Part shown: positions 1 through 7,706 of the stretch, one piece after another
How the letters are laid out: each line of letters opens with the position of its first letter
Numbering within the stretch: the first letter of the stretch is position 1
Assembly (NCBI GenBank): GCA_959607825.1
Contig: CAUHNW010000004.1
Location: forward strand, 122,543-186,542
DNA from: HGM13006 sp900757695
GTDB taxonomy: Bacteria > Bacillota > Clostridia > Oscillospirales > Oscillospiraceae
Direction of reading: 5' to 3'
DNA: 64,000 nt
Program-made: the position numbers and the translations under genes
Notes under the pieces: model-generated
Seen by the model: the letters and a program-made list of their open reading frames with translations, nothing else
The model's database searches: none
What the model was told of the DNA's origin: nothing

Positions 1-1114
1 TGTCCTGACTCAGGGAAAGCTGGCTTGCGGAAATGATTTGTGCCGGGAGCTGCTCAAATGCTGCGGTGACGGTTACATCTTCAGCAGGCATCTGGAAGGT
101 GCAGCCGGTGTCGGTATCCACAATATCCACAGCGGTGCCGTCTGTCTGGGAAACGGAAATATCGGAAAGCACATAGCCCTCATTCGGTGTCGCAGTGACG
201 GTAACGGTCTGGCCCGCCTCAGCGGTCTCCGGGGAGACGGTGGCGCTGCCGTTTTCACAGTTGGCTACGGTGACGGAATAGGTCACGGGGGTGGTATCGA
301 CTACGGTGGCGGTATGGGTAGTCTTATCCAGCGTCAGCGTCAGATCCTGATAGCCATCGGCGGTGATGACACAGGTGGCGGGATTGACATCGTATCCTTC
401 GCCGATCACAAGGCGAAGATTGGCGGGATCGGCGTAGAATTGGCTGTTGTTCCATACGCTGTAGGAGTTGCTGCCCTTACTCCATGCGGTCCCGTTGACG
501 GTAACGCTGGTAATTGAAGAGAGAAAGTCTCCGCTGCCGCCGGCAAAGGTCAGCACAAAGTCATATCCGAAGCTGGAGGCAGTGGTAAAGCCGGTAGGGG
601 GAGCCTTCTTTTCACCGGCATCGGGTGTTTCAGAGGGCTTTGGATCCGGTTCCGGTTCAGGCTCCGATGTGTCAGCAAGGGAAACGGTATAGCCGTCGCC
701 TGACTCCGTGAGTGTCAGGGCAACATCTGGATAACCGGTGGCCGTGACCAGCACGGTGACAGGACTGCCGGTGAAGCTCTTTGTCAGCAGCAGAACACGA
801 TCCTCGCCGGTGGCACTGCCTGTATCCTTACCGGCAAAGAAGGTTGGGTCACTGGCAAAGGAAAGAGATGAGCTGTAGGACGCTTTTGTGTACGTTGTTC
901 CGTTTACCGTTACGGTGTCAACGGCGTCCAGCCAGCTTGCGTCATCACTGGTGAATTTCAGCTTTACCAGTGACGAAAAGATGCTGTCGGTTACCTCACA
1001 GCTTGGTGCTGTACTGGGTGCGGTGTTTGCAGCGAAGACTGGTGCCGCCGCCATGGATAGAACCATAGCAGCAGAGAGCACCAGAGATGCTGCCTTTTTC
1101 AGCAGTTTTTTCAT
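1..1114 (-). CDS. Secreted repeat-domain surface protein (3' end outside window)
   Basis: The protein begins at an ATG at 1114 preceded by AGGGAG and runs off the window edge, so its C-terminus is missing. Residues 1-29 form a signal peptide (MKKLLKKA followed by a hydrophobic core and AxA-type site). Two repeats with a VTVNGT core, near residues 65-150 and 200-290, resemble the Shr-like hemoglobin-interacting domain (formerly DUF1533). They are separated by an acidic Pro/Glu linker of wall-spanning type. A later segment with YVLSDIS and MPAEDVTVTAAF is typical of the InlB B-repeat-like bacterial domain. The role is probably extracellular binding or adhesion; the ligand cannot be told from the sequence. 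The family calls are from motif memory, not a search. Confidence 0.8.
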   Translation of the reverse strand, partial: MKKLLKKAASLVLSAAMVLSMAAAPVFAANTAPSTAPSCEVTDSIFSSLVKLKFTSDDASWLDAVDTVTVNGTTYTKASYSSSLSFASDPTFFAGKDTGSATGEDRVLLLTKSFTGSPVTVLVTATGYPDVALTLTESGDGYTVSLADTSEPEPEPDPKPSETPDAGEKKAPPTGFTTASSFGYDFVLTFAGGSGDFLSSITSVTVNGTAWSKGSNSYSVWNNSQFYADPANLRLVIGEGYDVNPATCVITADGYQDLTLTLDKTTHTATVVDTTPVTYSVTVANCENGSATVSPETAEAGQTVTVTATPNEGYVLSDISVSQTDGTAVDIVDTDTGCTFQMPAEDVTVTAAFEQLPAQIISASQLSLSQD

Positions 1115-1170
1115 TGGTTCACTCCCTTTTGTATCCCGACTGTCGAAAGACGTTTCGGGCTGTGAAATGG

Positions 1171-1240
1171 TTAGCAAAAGCTAACGTGTACGGAGGAAAA
1201 AAGCGGACAAACCGCTCCGAATGGACTTAGCTATAACTAA
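1171..1240. promoter_or_regulatory. Two TTAG-N6-CTAA palindromes, candidate operators
   Basis: The sites at 1171-1184 (TTAGCAAAAGCTAA) and 1227-1240 (TTAGCTATAACTAA) share outer half-sites with identical 6-bp spacing. The second lies at the predicted transcription start. A third copy lies at 13370-13383, just downstream of another promoter. This spacing suggests a dimeric repressor, but no regulator is identified. The rest of 1115-1469 holds only the two divergent promoters. Confidence 0.4.
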
Positions 1241-1248
1241 CCCTCGAT

Positions 1249-1277
1249 AAATTACCACAGGCCACTGCGGCTGTCAA
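1249..1277 (-). promoter_or_regulatory. Sigma-A-type promoter of the surface protein
   Basis: On the minus strand a perfect TTGACA (1272-1277) and TAATTT (1249-1254) are separated by 17 bp, giving a predicted start near 1241 and a leader of about 127 nt. Two TTAG-N6-CTAA palindromes lie in the leader. Confidence 0.65.
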
Positions 1278-1400
1278 GATGAATTTCCCTTTTTTCTGAA
1301 AAATGTGTGCTGCATTTACAGCAAACTGAAAATTCTTCCTGATTTATACAGGAGACGTGGAAACAGTGCACGTTTGAAACAATAGAGCACAAGCCGATTC

Positions 1401-1429
1401 TTGCAGCGGAGAGCAGATGGTGTTATACT
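1401..1429 (+). promoter_or_regulatory. Promoter of the enoate-reductase-type gene
   Basis: TTGCAG (1401-1406) and TATACT (1424-1429) are separated by 17 bp, 41 bp upstream of the start codon at 1470. The ribosome-binding site AAGGAG lies at 1457-1462. Confidence 0.65.
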
Positions 1430-1469
1430 CGTTATATCGAATTCAAATTATTAGGAAGGAGCGTTCCCT

Positions 1470-3485
1470 ATGCCCTACGAAGCCCTGACCGCCCCGCTGA
1501 CCCTGCGGGGGAAAACGTTAAAGACCCGGCTGCTCTACCCGGTGGCACAGCCGCATTTTTTGCAGGCCAACCAGCTGTTCCCGGATGATCCGGTGGTAAG
1601 CTACTATGCGTCCCGGGCCAAGAATGGTGCAGCCATTTTACTGATGCAGGATCTGACCAATCTGGATCAGAGAAAGATGCCAGCGGACTGCGGCCATTTT
1701 GCCATGTATGACATGGACGATATCGGATGTCAGAATGGATTTACCTTTATGGCGGAGATGGTTCACTACTATGGAAGCTATATCACTCCGGAGCTGAACC
1801 TCGATAACCGGATGCCCCTGCAGGTCAATGATCCCAAGGTGCCCTCCCCTTATGGGGAGCCCATGAATCCCTTCGCCATGGTCAGCAAGGACGATGAGGA
1901 TGAGGTCACTGCGGCCCCGGGCGTTAAGCCCATGGAAGAGGGGGTATCCGGTGCACCGGGACGCCCCATGGCCGGTGCCAGAATGATGACTCGGGAGGAC
2001 ATGGATGAGTATATCCGGGTGCATATTCAGCATGCACAGGCCTATAAGAACTTTGGCTTTGACGGCGGTATGTTTGACTTCTGCCACAACTTTAATATCG
2101 GAAAGTTCCTGAATCCCACCACCAACTGGCGCACGGATGAATACGGCGGCAGTCTGGAAAACCGGATGCGTTTCCCGGTGGAGGTCATCCGGGCATTGCG
2201 GAAGGCCATGGGCGAGAAATATCTGCTGGTGGTCAACGCACCGAACATCGGCGGCCCCATGGGCATGGATATGGACGAGGCGGCGGCATTCCTACGGGCC
2301 ATCGATCCCTATATCGATCTGCTTCAGGTTCGGGGACAGCATCCGGATCATGAGCGGGTCACGGTCTGCGAGTCTGCGGAGCTGTCCAAGGGACTCAAGG
2401 CACGGGGGGTAAAAACACCCATTGCCATTTCCACCTATTATAAGGATCTGGATTCCCTCAATGGCGTCATTGCCTCCGGGGCAGCGGATCTTGTAGCGCC
2501 GGGCCATCTGTTTATCTGCAACGAGCATTTGGGAGAGATCCTGCGGGACGGCAACGGCGAAGATCTGAACCCCTGCATCGAGTGCCATGCCTGCCGGGGC
2601 ACCTCCTCCACGGGAGACTGGATGAGCCACTGCACCATCAACCCGGAGATCGGCATGGAGCACCGGGCGAAGCGTCTGGTGGAGCCGGTGACATGGCAGA
2701 AGAAGGTTGCGCTGATCGGCGGCGGCCCCGGTGCCATCAAGTGCGCCATGTGGCTCAAGGACCGGGGCCATACGCCAGTGATCTTTGAGAAGTCCGATGC
2801 ATTGGGCGGCCAGATCAAGACCGCTGAATACCCGGAATTCAAGTGGGAGCTCCGGCGGTATCTTGACTTCCTGCGGGCGCAGGTTCAGAAAAAGGGCATT
2901 GCCGTCCATCTGAACACGGAGGCAACACCGGAGATGATCAAAGCCATGGGCTTTGACGTAGTGATTGCCGCAACCGGTTCCACGCCCCAAAAGCCGGATA
3001 TCCAGGGCGCAGAGCACACCGATTGGAACGGTGTCAACATCTATGGCAATCAGGAGAAGCTGGGACATCGTGTGGTAGTGATCGGTGGCAGCTCCGTGGC
3101 GGCGGAGGCGGCCTGCTATCTGGCAGAATGCGGCCATGCGGTGACGGAGATCAGCCGTCAGGGACGGCTGGCCTATGACCTCAATCCCATCCGGGCCATT
3201 GGCTATATGAACGAAAAGGCCCAGAAGCTTGGGGTGCAGGTGATTCGGAAAGCCCAAACCACAAAAATTGTCCCAGGTACGGTCATCTATGTGGATCGAA
3301 AGGGCACAGAACAGACGGTGGAATGTGATGATGTGGTGGCCTGCGGCGGCATGCGTCCCAACAGCGAGGCGGCCATCGCCTTCCGCTTTGCGGCGCCGGA
3401 GTTCTATATGATCGGCGACTGCCGTCAACCCGGCAATATGCGCAACGCCATCCGGGATGCCTATGCGCTGGCCATGCGGATCTGA
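1470..3485 (+). CDS. Old yellow enzyme/2,4-dienoyl-CoA reductase-type flavoenzyme (FMN, 4Fe-4S, FAD)
   Basis: The 671-residue cytosolic protein has the architecture of 2-enoate and 2,4-dienoyl-CoA reductases. An FMN-binding TIM barrel covers about residues 1-365. Four cysteines (C369, C372, C375, C388) are placed for a 4Fe-4S cluster, and an FAD/NAD(P)H module from about residue 408 begins with a GGGPGA nucleotide loop. Such enzymes move electrons from NAD(P)H through FAD and Fe-S to FMN and reduce activated C=C bonds; the substrate cannot be read here. Residues near 140-170 form an acidic and Gly/Pro-rich insertion. The cluster uses CxxCxxC rather than the commoner CxxCxxxC spacing. The gene stands alone with its own promoter, so no operon partner hints at the substrate. 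A paralogue lies at 44894-46960. Confidence 0.88.
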   Translation: MPYEALTAPLTLRGKTLKTRLLYPVAQPHFLQANQLFPDDPVVSYYASRAKNGAAILLMQDLTNLDQRKMPADCGHFAMYDMDDIGCQNGFTFMAEMVHYYGSYITPELNLDNRMPLQVNDPKVPSPYGEPMNPFAMVSKDDEDEVTAAPGVKPMEEGVSGAPGRPMAGARMMTREDMDEYIRVHIQHAQAYKNFGFDGGMFDFCHNFNIGKFLNPTTNWRTDEYGGSLENRMRFPVEVIRALRKAMGEKYLLVVNAPNIGGPMGMDMDEAAAFLRAIDPYIDLLQVRGQHPDHERVTVCESAELSKGLKARGVKTPIAISTYYKDLDSLNGVIASGAADLVAPGHLFICNEHLGEILRDGNGEDLNPCIECHACRGTSSTGDWMSHCTINPEIGMEHRAKRLVEPVTWQKKVALIGGGPGAIKCAMWLKDRGHTPVIFEKSDALGGQIKTAEYPEFKWELRRYLDFLRAQVQKKGIAVHLNTEATPEMIKAMGFDVVIAATGSTPQKPDIQGAEHTDWNGVNIYGNQEKLGHRVVVIGGSSVAAEAACYLAECGHAVTEISRQGRLAYDLNPIRAIGYMNEKAQKLGVQVIRKAQTTKIVPGTVIYVDRKGTEQTVECDDVVACGGMRPNSEAAIAFRFAAPEFYMIGDCRQPGNMRNAIRDAYALAMRI

Positions 3486-3505
3486 GCACAGCGTGCAAAA
3501 TATAA

Positions 3506-3578
3506 AATGTCCCCCGTAAGGAGCGTTCCTGATATGTACCCCCAATACTGGGTACATATCATCCTTACGGGGGACATT
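3506..3578. repeat. Long near-perfect hairpin between convergent genes
   Basis: Arms 3506-3522 and 3562-3578 pair perfectly (17 bp), and arms 3530-3541 and 3550-3561 pair perfectly (12 bp). Only a 7-nt one-sided bulge (3523-3529) and an 8-nt loop interrupt the stem. There is no clear U-run. It may serve as a bidirectional terminator for the two converging genes, or be a small palindromic mobile remnant. The bulge and its flank contain AAGGAGCGTTCC, which also occurs in the ribosome-binding region at 1457-1468. Confidence 0.75.
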
Positions 3579-3589
3579 GTGAATCGGGG

Positions 3590-4075
3590 TCACTGCTGGT
3601 CGTACTGCTTCACTGTGACAGTTTCCTTTTCAAAATCAAGGAAGAGCTGGTAGGCGTAGTTGTCCTCGCTGGTGTCCCAGATCTCTACAAACTTTGGAGA
3701 GACCTCAATGATGATCTCCGTGTCCTCGTGGGAATACTTGTTGTAGCTGCCCCAGAGGTATTTTTGATAGAGCGTTTCAAACTTCCGGCCCGGCTCGTCT
3801 ACCACCAGTCCCTTATTTTCTGCAATGCCCTCCACCTGTACGCCGCTCCAGCACAGTGCAACATGGGGGTTCTGGTAGAGCTGCTGGGTCTTGCGGAAGT
3901 TTTTATCGGTTTTGAACCAGATCTTTCCGTCATAGAACAGACAGCTTACATTACGCACCATTACATAGTCGTTAACGGAGCTGGCCAGAGCCATGATTTT
4001 GGAATCCCCCAGCTTCTCAAACATCAGGTCAACGGCCTGTGCGAAGGTGAGATTTTTGTCGATGCTGAATTTCAT
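3590..4075 (-). CDS. Pyridoxamine 5'-phosphate oxidase-fold protein
   Basis: This 161-residue protein has the small split-barrel flavin-binding fold. Recognisable stretches are MALASSVNDYVMVRNVSC, the strand FYDGKIWFKTD, and a following KTQQLYQNPHVALCW segment, which is the usual FMN-phosphate-binding arrangement of the family. Members bind FMN, F420 or heme and act as small reductases or chaperone-like flavoproteins; true PdxH activity is unlikely at this length and divergence. The stop codon faces the hairpin at 3506-3578. It is followed upstream by the riboflavin transporter gene on the same strand only 15 bp away, so both probably share the FMN riboswitch transcript. That supports a flavin cofactor. 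The start ATG at 4075 follows GGAGGACAAC. Confidence 0.78.
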   Translation of the reverse strand: MKFSIDKNLTFAQAVDLMFEKLGDSKIMALASSVNDYVMVRNVSCLFYDGKIWFKTDKNFRKTQQLYQNPHVALCWSGVQVEGIAENKGLVVDEPGRKFETLYQKYLWGSYNKYSHEDTEIIIEVSPKFVEIWDTSEDNYAYQLFLDFEKETVTVKQYDQQ

Positions 4076-4090
4076 TGTGTTGTCCTCCTG

Positions 4091-4690
4091 TCAGTTGGCA
4101 AATTTCTTCATGGGAATGCTGAGTTTTTTGTAAACCAGCAGGGTGATCAGGGATGTGACCACCCGGGAGATCAGATTAAAGGGGACGATGGAAAAGGCCA
4201 CCATGGTGGGTATGCTGGTGATCCACGGATTAACGGCGGAGCACATTTCCAGAATGCCTTCCCAGTTCATGCCGTAGAGCTTGATGTAAATGGGGAAGAT
4301 CACATAGATGTTGGTGAAGATGGATACGATCACGCTGATCACGGTGCCCAGGGCCAGACCGATGATTGCCCCCTTTTTGGTGCGGTGCTTCCGGTAGTAA
4401 AACAGTGCGGGCAGCACATAGGCAAGGCTCAGAATCAGATTCATAGCTTCGCCGGTGAGCAGAGAGCTGCTGCCCTTAAACAGCAGCTTCAGACCGATCT
4501 TTACTACAATGATCTCAATGGCGCCGATGGGGCCGAGAATAAACCCACCAATGAGCTCCGGCAGAGCGGAGAAATCAAATTCCGCAAAGGGGGAGAGCAC
4601 CGGCACGGAGAAGCTGAAAAACATCAGCACAAATGCTACCGCACCACAGAGTGCCGCCATGATCAGACGGCGAAGGGATCCTTTTTTCAT
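4091..4690 (-). CDS. ribU: ECF transporter S component, probably riboflavin (RibU-type)
   Basis: The 199-residue integral membrane protein has about six hydrophobic segments, the N-terminal LRRLIMAALCGAVAFVLMF segment typical of S components, and a short basic C-terminus. S components bind a vitamin at the outer face and dock onto the shared ECF ATPase/EcfT module, which is not encoded here. An FMN riboswitch directly upstream points to riboflavin; the RibU call rests mainly on that. ATG at 4690 is chosen because GGAGG lies 8 nt upstream. An in-frame TTG at 4705 overlaps that ribosome-binding site and is unlikely to be used. Folate-type S components look similar, so specificity is an inference. 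Confidence 0.82.
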   Translation of the reverse strand: MKKGSLRRLIMAALCGAVAFVLMFFSFSVPVLSPFAEFDFSALPELIGGFILGPIGAIEIIVVKIGLKLLFKGSSSLLTGEAMNLILSLAYVLPALFYYRKHRTKKGAIIGLALGTVISVIVSIFTNIYVIFPIYIKLYGMNWEGILEMCSAVNPWITSIPTMVAFSIVPFNLISRVVTSLITLLVYKKLSIPMKKFAN

Positions 4691-4737
4691 CAAAAAAACC
4701 TCCAATCAAAAATACGCCTCATTTGGGCCTGAAAGCA

Positions 4738-4762
4738 CCTGGATTCTCTGACTTCATCCAGG
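4738..4762 (-). terminator. Short hairpin in the riboflavin-transporter leader
   Basis: CCTGGAT and ATCCAGG (7 bp) form a stem between the FMN aptamer and the start codon. It is probably part of the expression platform. No long U-run follows, so translational or mixed control is possible. Confidence 0.4.
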
Positions 4763-4811
4763 CAAGCAGGCAACAAAGAGATGCATCTAATGATACGGAG
4801 GTTTGCCGCAC

Positions 4812-4932
4812 TTATCTTCTTTCATCCAGACTGTACTGTTGGTCCCGGAGTTGCACCGAGTCAGCGGCTGAAAATCAGCCGGTCGCGGACTATACCGCCA
4901 GTAGGGGAATTGCGCCCCACCCTGAAGACAAA
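4812..4932 (-). promoter_or_regulatory. FMN riboswitch (RFN element)
   Basis: The minus strand carries the conserved RFN blocks in order: TCTTCAGGGTGGGGCGCAAT, CCCCTACTGGCGGTATAGTC, then GCGACCGGCTG, GACTCGGTGCAACTCCGG, and the closing GGATGAAAGAAGA that pairs with the first block. The aptamer stands about 120 nt upstream of the S-component gene. FMN binding should shut off expression of the transporter and, by read-through, the PNPOx-fold gene. Confidence 0.93.
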
Positions 4933-5006
4933 GTATTCAGTTGTTTTCTTAGGTGTATTGTAGCGCAGCATCCTGTGAATTGCAAGTATTTTGTGAAAAA
5001 AGAAAA

Positions 5007-5149
5007 AGGGGCTGTCTCAAAATACGAATTGTAAGAGAATAGCCCCCCGTCAAAAGTTAGATAAAGTCGTGAAAATCCAATTTCTATCGGATCTTCACGA
5101 CTTTTTTGTTGGGCTAATTTTTAGAAAACTCTATTTTGAGACAACCCCT
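5007..5149. mobile_element. MITE-like element with 18-bp terminal inverted repeats
   Basis: The ends AGGGGCTGTCTCAAAATA (5007-5024) and its complement at 5132-5149 match at 17 of 18 positions. GGGGCTGTCTCAAAA-type ends are typical of DDE insertion sequences (IS1182-like). The 143-bp interior has no credible gene, only a second hairpin with AAAGTCGTGA arms near 5063-5107. It lies 7 bp from the stop codon of the phosphoketolase gene and may act as its terminator. No target duplication is apparent. Confidence 0.65.
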
Positions 5150-5155
5150 GCTGCT

Positions 5156-7525
5156 TTATTTCGGCTGCGTCCATTTCCAGTCCCGGACCTCCGGCAGATC
5201 CACGCCGAATTCCCGGATATACTGCTTGTGTTCAATGAGCTTATCCCGCATCAGCTGGATCAGGAAGGCCCCACGATTGCCCAGCTGGGGCAGACGGTTG
5301 ATGACATCCATCACCAGATGGAAGCGGTCAATGTCGTTCTGTACCCGCATGTCAAAGGGCGTTGTAATGGTGCCCTCCTCCTTGTAGCCCCGCACATGGA
5401 GCTGGCGGTTGGTGCGCCGGTAGGTGAGTTCATGGATCAATGTGGGATAGCCGTGGAAGGCGAAGATGATGGGCTTATCCTTAGTGAACAGTGCGTCATA
5501 GTCTGTGTCGCTGAGCCCGTGGGGATGCTCATTGGCGGGCTGGAGCTTCATCAGGTCCACCACGTTGACTACCCGCACCTTGATCTCCGGCATATACTGC
5601 CGCAGAATCGTCACGGCGGCCAGGGTTTCCAGTGTGGGGGTGTCGCCGCAGCAGGCCATGACCACATCGGGCTCCTGTCCGGCGTCATTGCTGGCCCATT
5701 GCCAGATGCCGATGCCCTGAGTGCAATGCCGGATGGCCTGCTCCATGGTCAGCCACTGAGGGCGGGGATGCTTGCTGGTGACCAGTACGTTGACATAATT
5801 CCGGCTGCGGATGCAGTGGTCAAAGCAGCTCAGCAGGCAGTTGGCATCCGGGGGCAGATACAGGCGCACCACATCTGCCTTCTTATTGGCTACATGGTCC
5901 AGGAAGCCTGGATCTTGATGGGTAAAGCCGTTGTGATCCTGCTGCCAGACGTTGCTGGAGAGCACATAGTTCAGGGAGGCAATGTCCTGCCGCCAGGGCA
6001 GCTGTGCGCAGACCTTCAGCCATTTTGCGTGCTGGGCAAACATGGAGTCCACAATGCGGATAAACGCCTCATAGCTGTTGAAGAAGCCGTGGCGTCCGGT
6101 CAGCAGATAGCCTTCCAGCCAGCCCTGACACATATGCTCAGAGAGCATACCGTCCATGACCCGGCCATCGGCGGAGAGAAACTCGTCTGCGGGTGTCATA
6201 TCTGCCTGCCACTGACGGTTTTCTACTTCAAATACATGGCCCAGCCGGTTGGACATGGTCTCGTCAGGGCCAAAGATCCGGAAGTTCTTCTCGTCCCTGT
6301 TCAGACGGAAGATGTCTCGTACATAGCCGCCCAGCTCGATCATATCCTGAGCCTCTATCGCACCCGGAGCGGGAACGTCTACGGCGTAATCCCGGAAATC
6401 CGGCAGACGCAGGCTCCGCAGCAGAAGGCCGCCGTTGGCATGGGGATTGGCGCCCATCCGGCGAGTCCCCTCAGGGGCAAGGGACTGAAGCTCCGGGATC
6501 AGGCGGCCCTTTTCATCAAACAGTTCTTCGGGATGGTAGCTCTTCAGCCACTGCTCCAGAATGCCGAGATGTTCCGGCTTATCCATGGAGACCGGTACCT
6601 GATGGGCGCGGAAGCTGCCCTCAATCGGAACGCCGTCTACCTCCTTGGGGCCGGTCCAGCCCTTGGGAGAACGGAATACAATCATGGGCCAGCGAGGCCG
6701 CTGGGTGCTGCCGCCCTGGCGGGCGGCCTTCTGAATGGCGCGGATCTCTTCGATCACCGTGTCCAGCACAGCGGCCATTTTCTCGTGCATTTCCATGGGG
6801 TCGGAGCCCTCTACAAAGTAGGGCTTCCAGCCGCAGCCCTCAAAGAAGCGCTGGACTTCCTCATGGGAGATCCGGGAAAATACCGTAGGATTGCTGATCT
6901 TAAAGCCATTGAGATGCAGGATCGGCAGAACAGCGCCATCCCCCGCGGGATTGAGGAACTTATTGCTGTGCCATGCGGTGGCCAGGGGGCCGGTTTCCGC
7001 TTCGCCATCGCCCACAACGCAGGCTGCGATCAGGTCAGGATTGTCAAATACCGCGCCGAAGGCATGGGCCAGAGAATAGCCCAGCTCGCCGCCCTCATGA
7101 ATGGAGCCCGGTGTCTCCGGTGCCACATGGCTGGGAATGCCGCCGGGGAAGGAGAACTGCTTGAACAGCCGGCGCATGCCCTCGATATCCCGGCTGACAT
7201 CGGGATAGATCTCACTGTAGGTGCCCTCCAGATAGGTCTGGGCTACCATGGCATTTCCGCCGTGTCCGGGGCCAGAGAGGTAGATCATGTCGAGATCATA
7301 CTTTTTAATTACCCGGTTCAGGTGGGTATAGATAAAGTTCTGCCCCGGAACAGTTCCCCAGTGGCCTACGATCTTCCGCTTGATATGCTCCGGCTTCAGA
7401 GGCTCCCGCAGAAGGGGGTTGTCCAGCAGATAGAGCTGACCGACCGCCAGATAGTTGGATGCCCGCCACCATGCGTCAAGATCGAGCAATTCTTTTTCAT
7501 TTAATACATGCTGCTGTGTGCTCAT
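5156..7525 (-). CDS. xfp: Xylulose-5-phosphate/fructose-6-phosphate phosphoketolase
   Basis: The 789-residue, full-length protein cleaves xylulose 5-phosphate (and often fructose 6-phosphate) with phosphate to acetyl phosphate plus a triose or tetrose phosphate in the cytosol. Seen motifs are YLSGPGHGGNAMVAQ, the thiamine-diphosphate loop GDGEAETGPLATAWHSNKF, and FRSPKGWTGPK in the central region. ATG at 7525 is preceded by AAGGAGG at ideal spacing; the upstream in-frame codons lack a site. It is monocistronic with its own promoter and is followed by the MITE-like element. It gives the cell a pentose route to acetyl phosphate and ATP that bypasses lower glycolysis. Confidence 0.97.
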   Translation of the reverse strand: MSTQQHVLNEKELLDLDAWWRASNYLAVGQLYLLDNPLLREPLKPEHIKRKIVGHWGTVPGQNFIYTHLNRVIKKYDLDMIYLSGPGHGGNAMVAQTYLEGTYSEIYPDVSRDIEGMRRLFKQFSFPGGIPSHVAPETPGSIHEGGELGYSLAHAFGAVFDNPDLIAACVVGDGEAETGPLATAWHSNKFLNPAGDGAVLPILHLNGFKISNPTVFSRISHEEVQRFFEGCGWKPYFVEGSDPMEMHEKMAAVLDTVIEEIRAIQKAARQGGSTQRPRWPMIVFRSPKGWTGPKEVDGVPIEGSFRAHQVPVSMDKPEHLGILEQWLKSYHPEELFDEKGRLIPELQSLAPEGTRRMGANPHANGGLLLRSLRLPDFRDYAVDVPAPGAIEAQDMIELGGYVRDIFRLNRDEKNFRIFGPDETMSNRLGHVFEVENRQWQADMTPADEFLSADGRVMDGMLSEHMCQGWLEGYLLTGRHGFFNSYEAFIRIVDSMFAQHAKWLKVCAQLPWRQDIASLNYVLSSNVWQQDHNGFTHQDPGFLDHVANKKADVVRLYLPPDANCLLSCFDHCIRSRNYVNVLVTSKHPRPQWLTMEQAIRHCTQGIGIWQWASNDAGQEPDVVMACCGDTPTLETLAAVTILRQYMPEIKVRVVNVVDLMKLQPANEHPHGLSDTDYDALFTKDKPIIFAFHGYPTLIHELTYRRTNRQLHVRGYKEEGTITTPFDMRVQNDIDRFHLVMDVINRLPQLGNRGAFLIQLMRDKLIEHKQYIREFGVDLPEVRDWKWTQPK

Positions 7526-7584
7526 AGTTACCCTCCTTATCACTGACGATGTATGAAACGTATGGAACAAGTTGATGCACTTCT

Positions 7585-7612
7585 ATTATACACATATCAG
7601 TGAAAAAAGCAA
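7585..7612 (-). promoter_or_regulatory. Phosphoketolase promoter
   Basis: On the minus strand TTGCTT (7607-7612) and TATAAT (7585-7590) are separated by 16 bp, about 60 bp upstream of the start codon. Confidence 0.65.
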
Positions 7613-7706
7613 GTAGCAGAAATGAAAGAAGCGATATATTTGTGCAGAAACACAGGATCCTCCACAGGGGCAGGAATGGTCCTTACACCTGATGGGGGAT
7701 CTTTCG

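Noticed and set aside
4690..4705. Upstream TTG start for the riboflavin S component
   Set aside because: It overlaps the GGAGG site that properly serves the ATG at 4690.
5069..7504. 811-residue open frame on the plus strand opposite the phosphoketolase gene
   Set aside because: It mirrors the codon pattern of a certain gene, has no ribosome-binding site and shows no protein motifs. Long antisense frames are expected in this GC-rich DNA.
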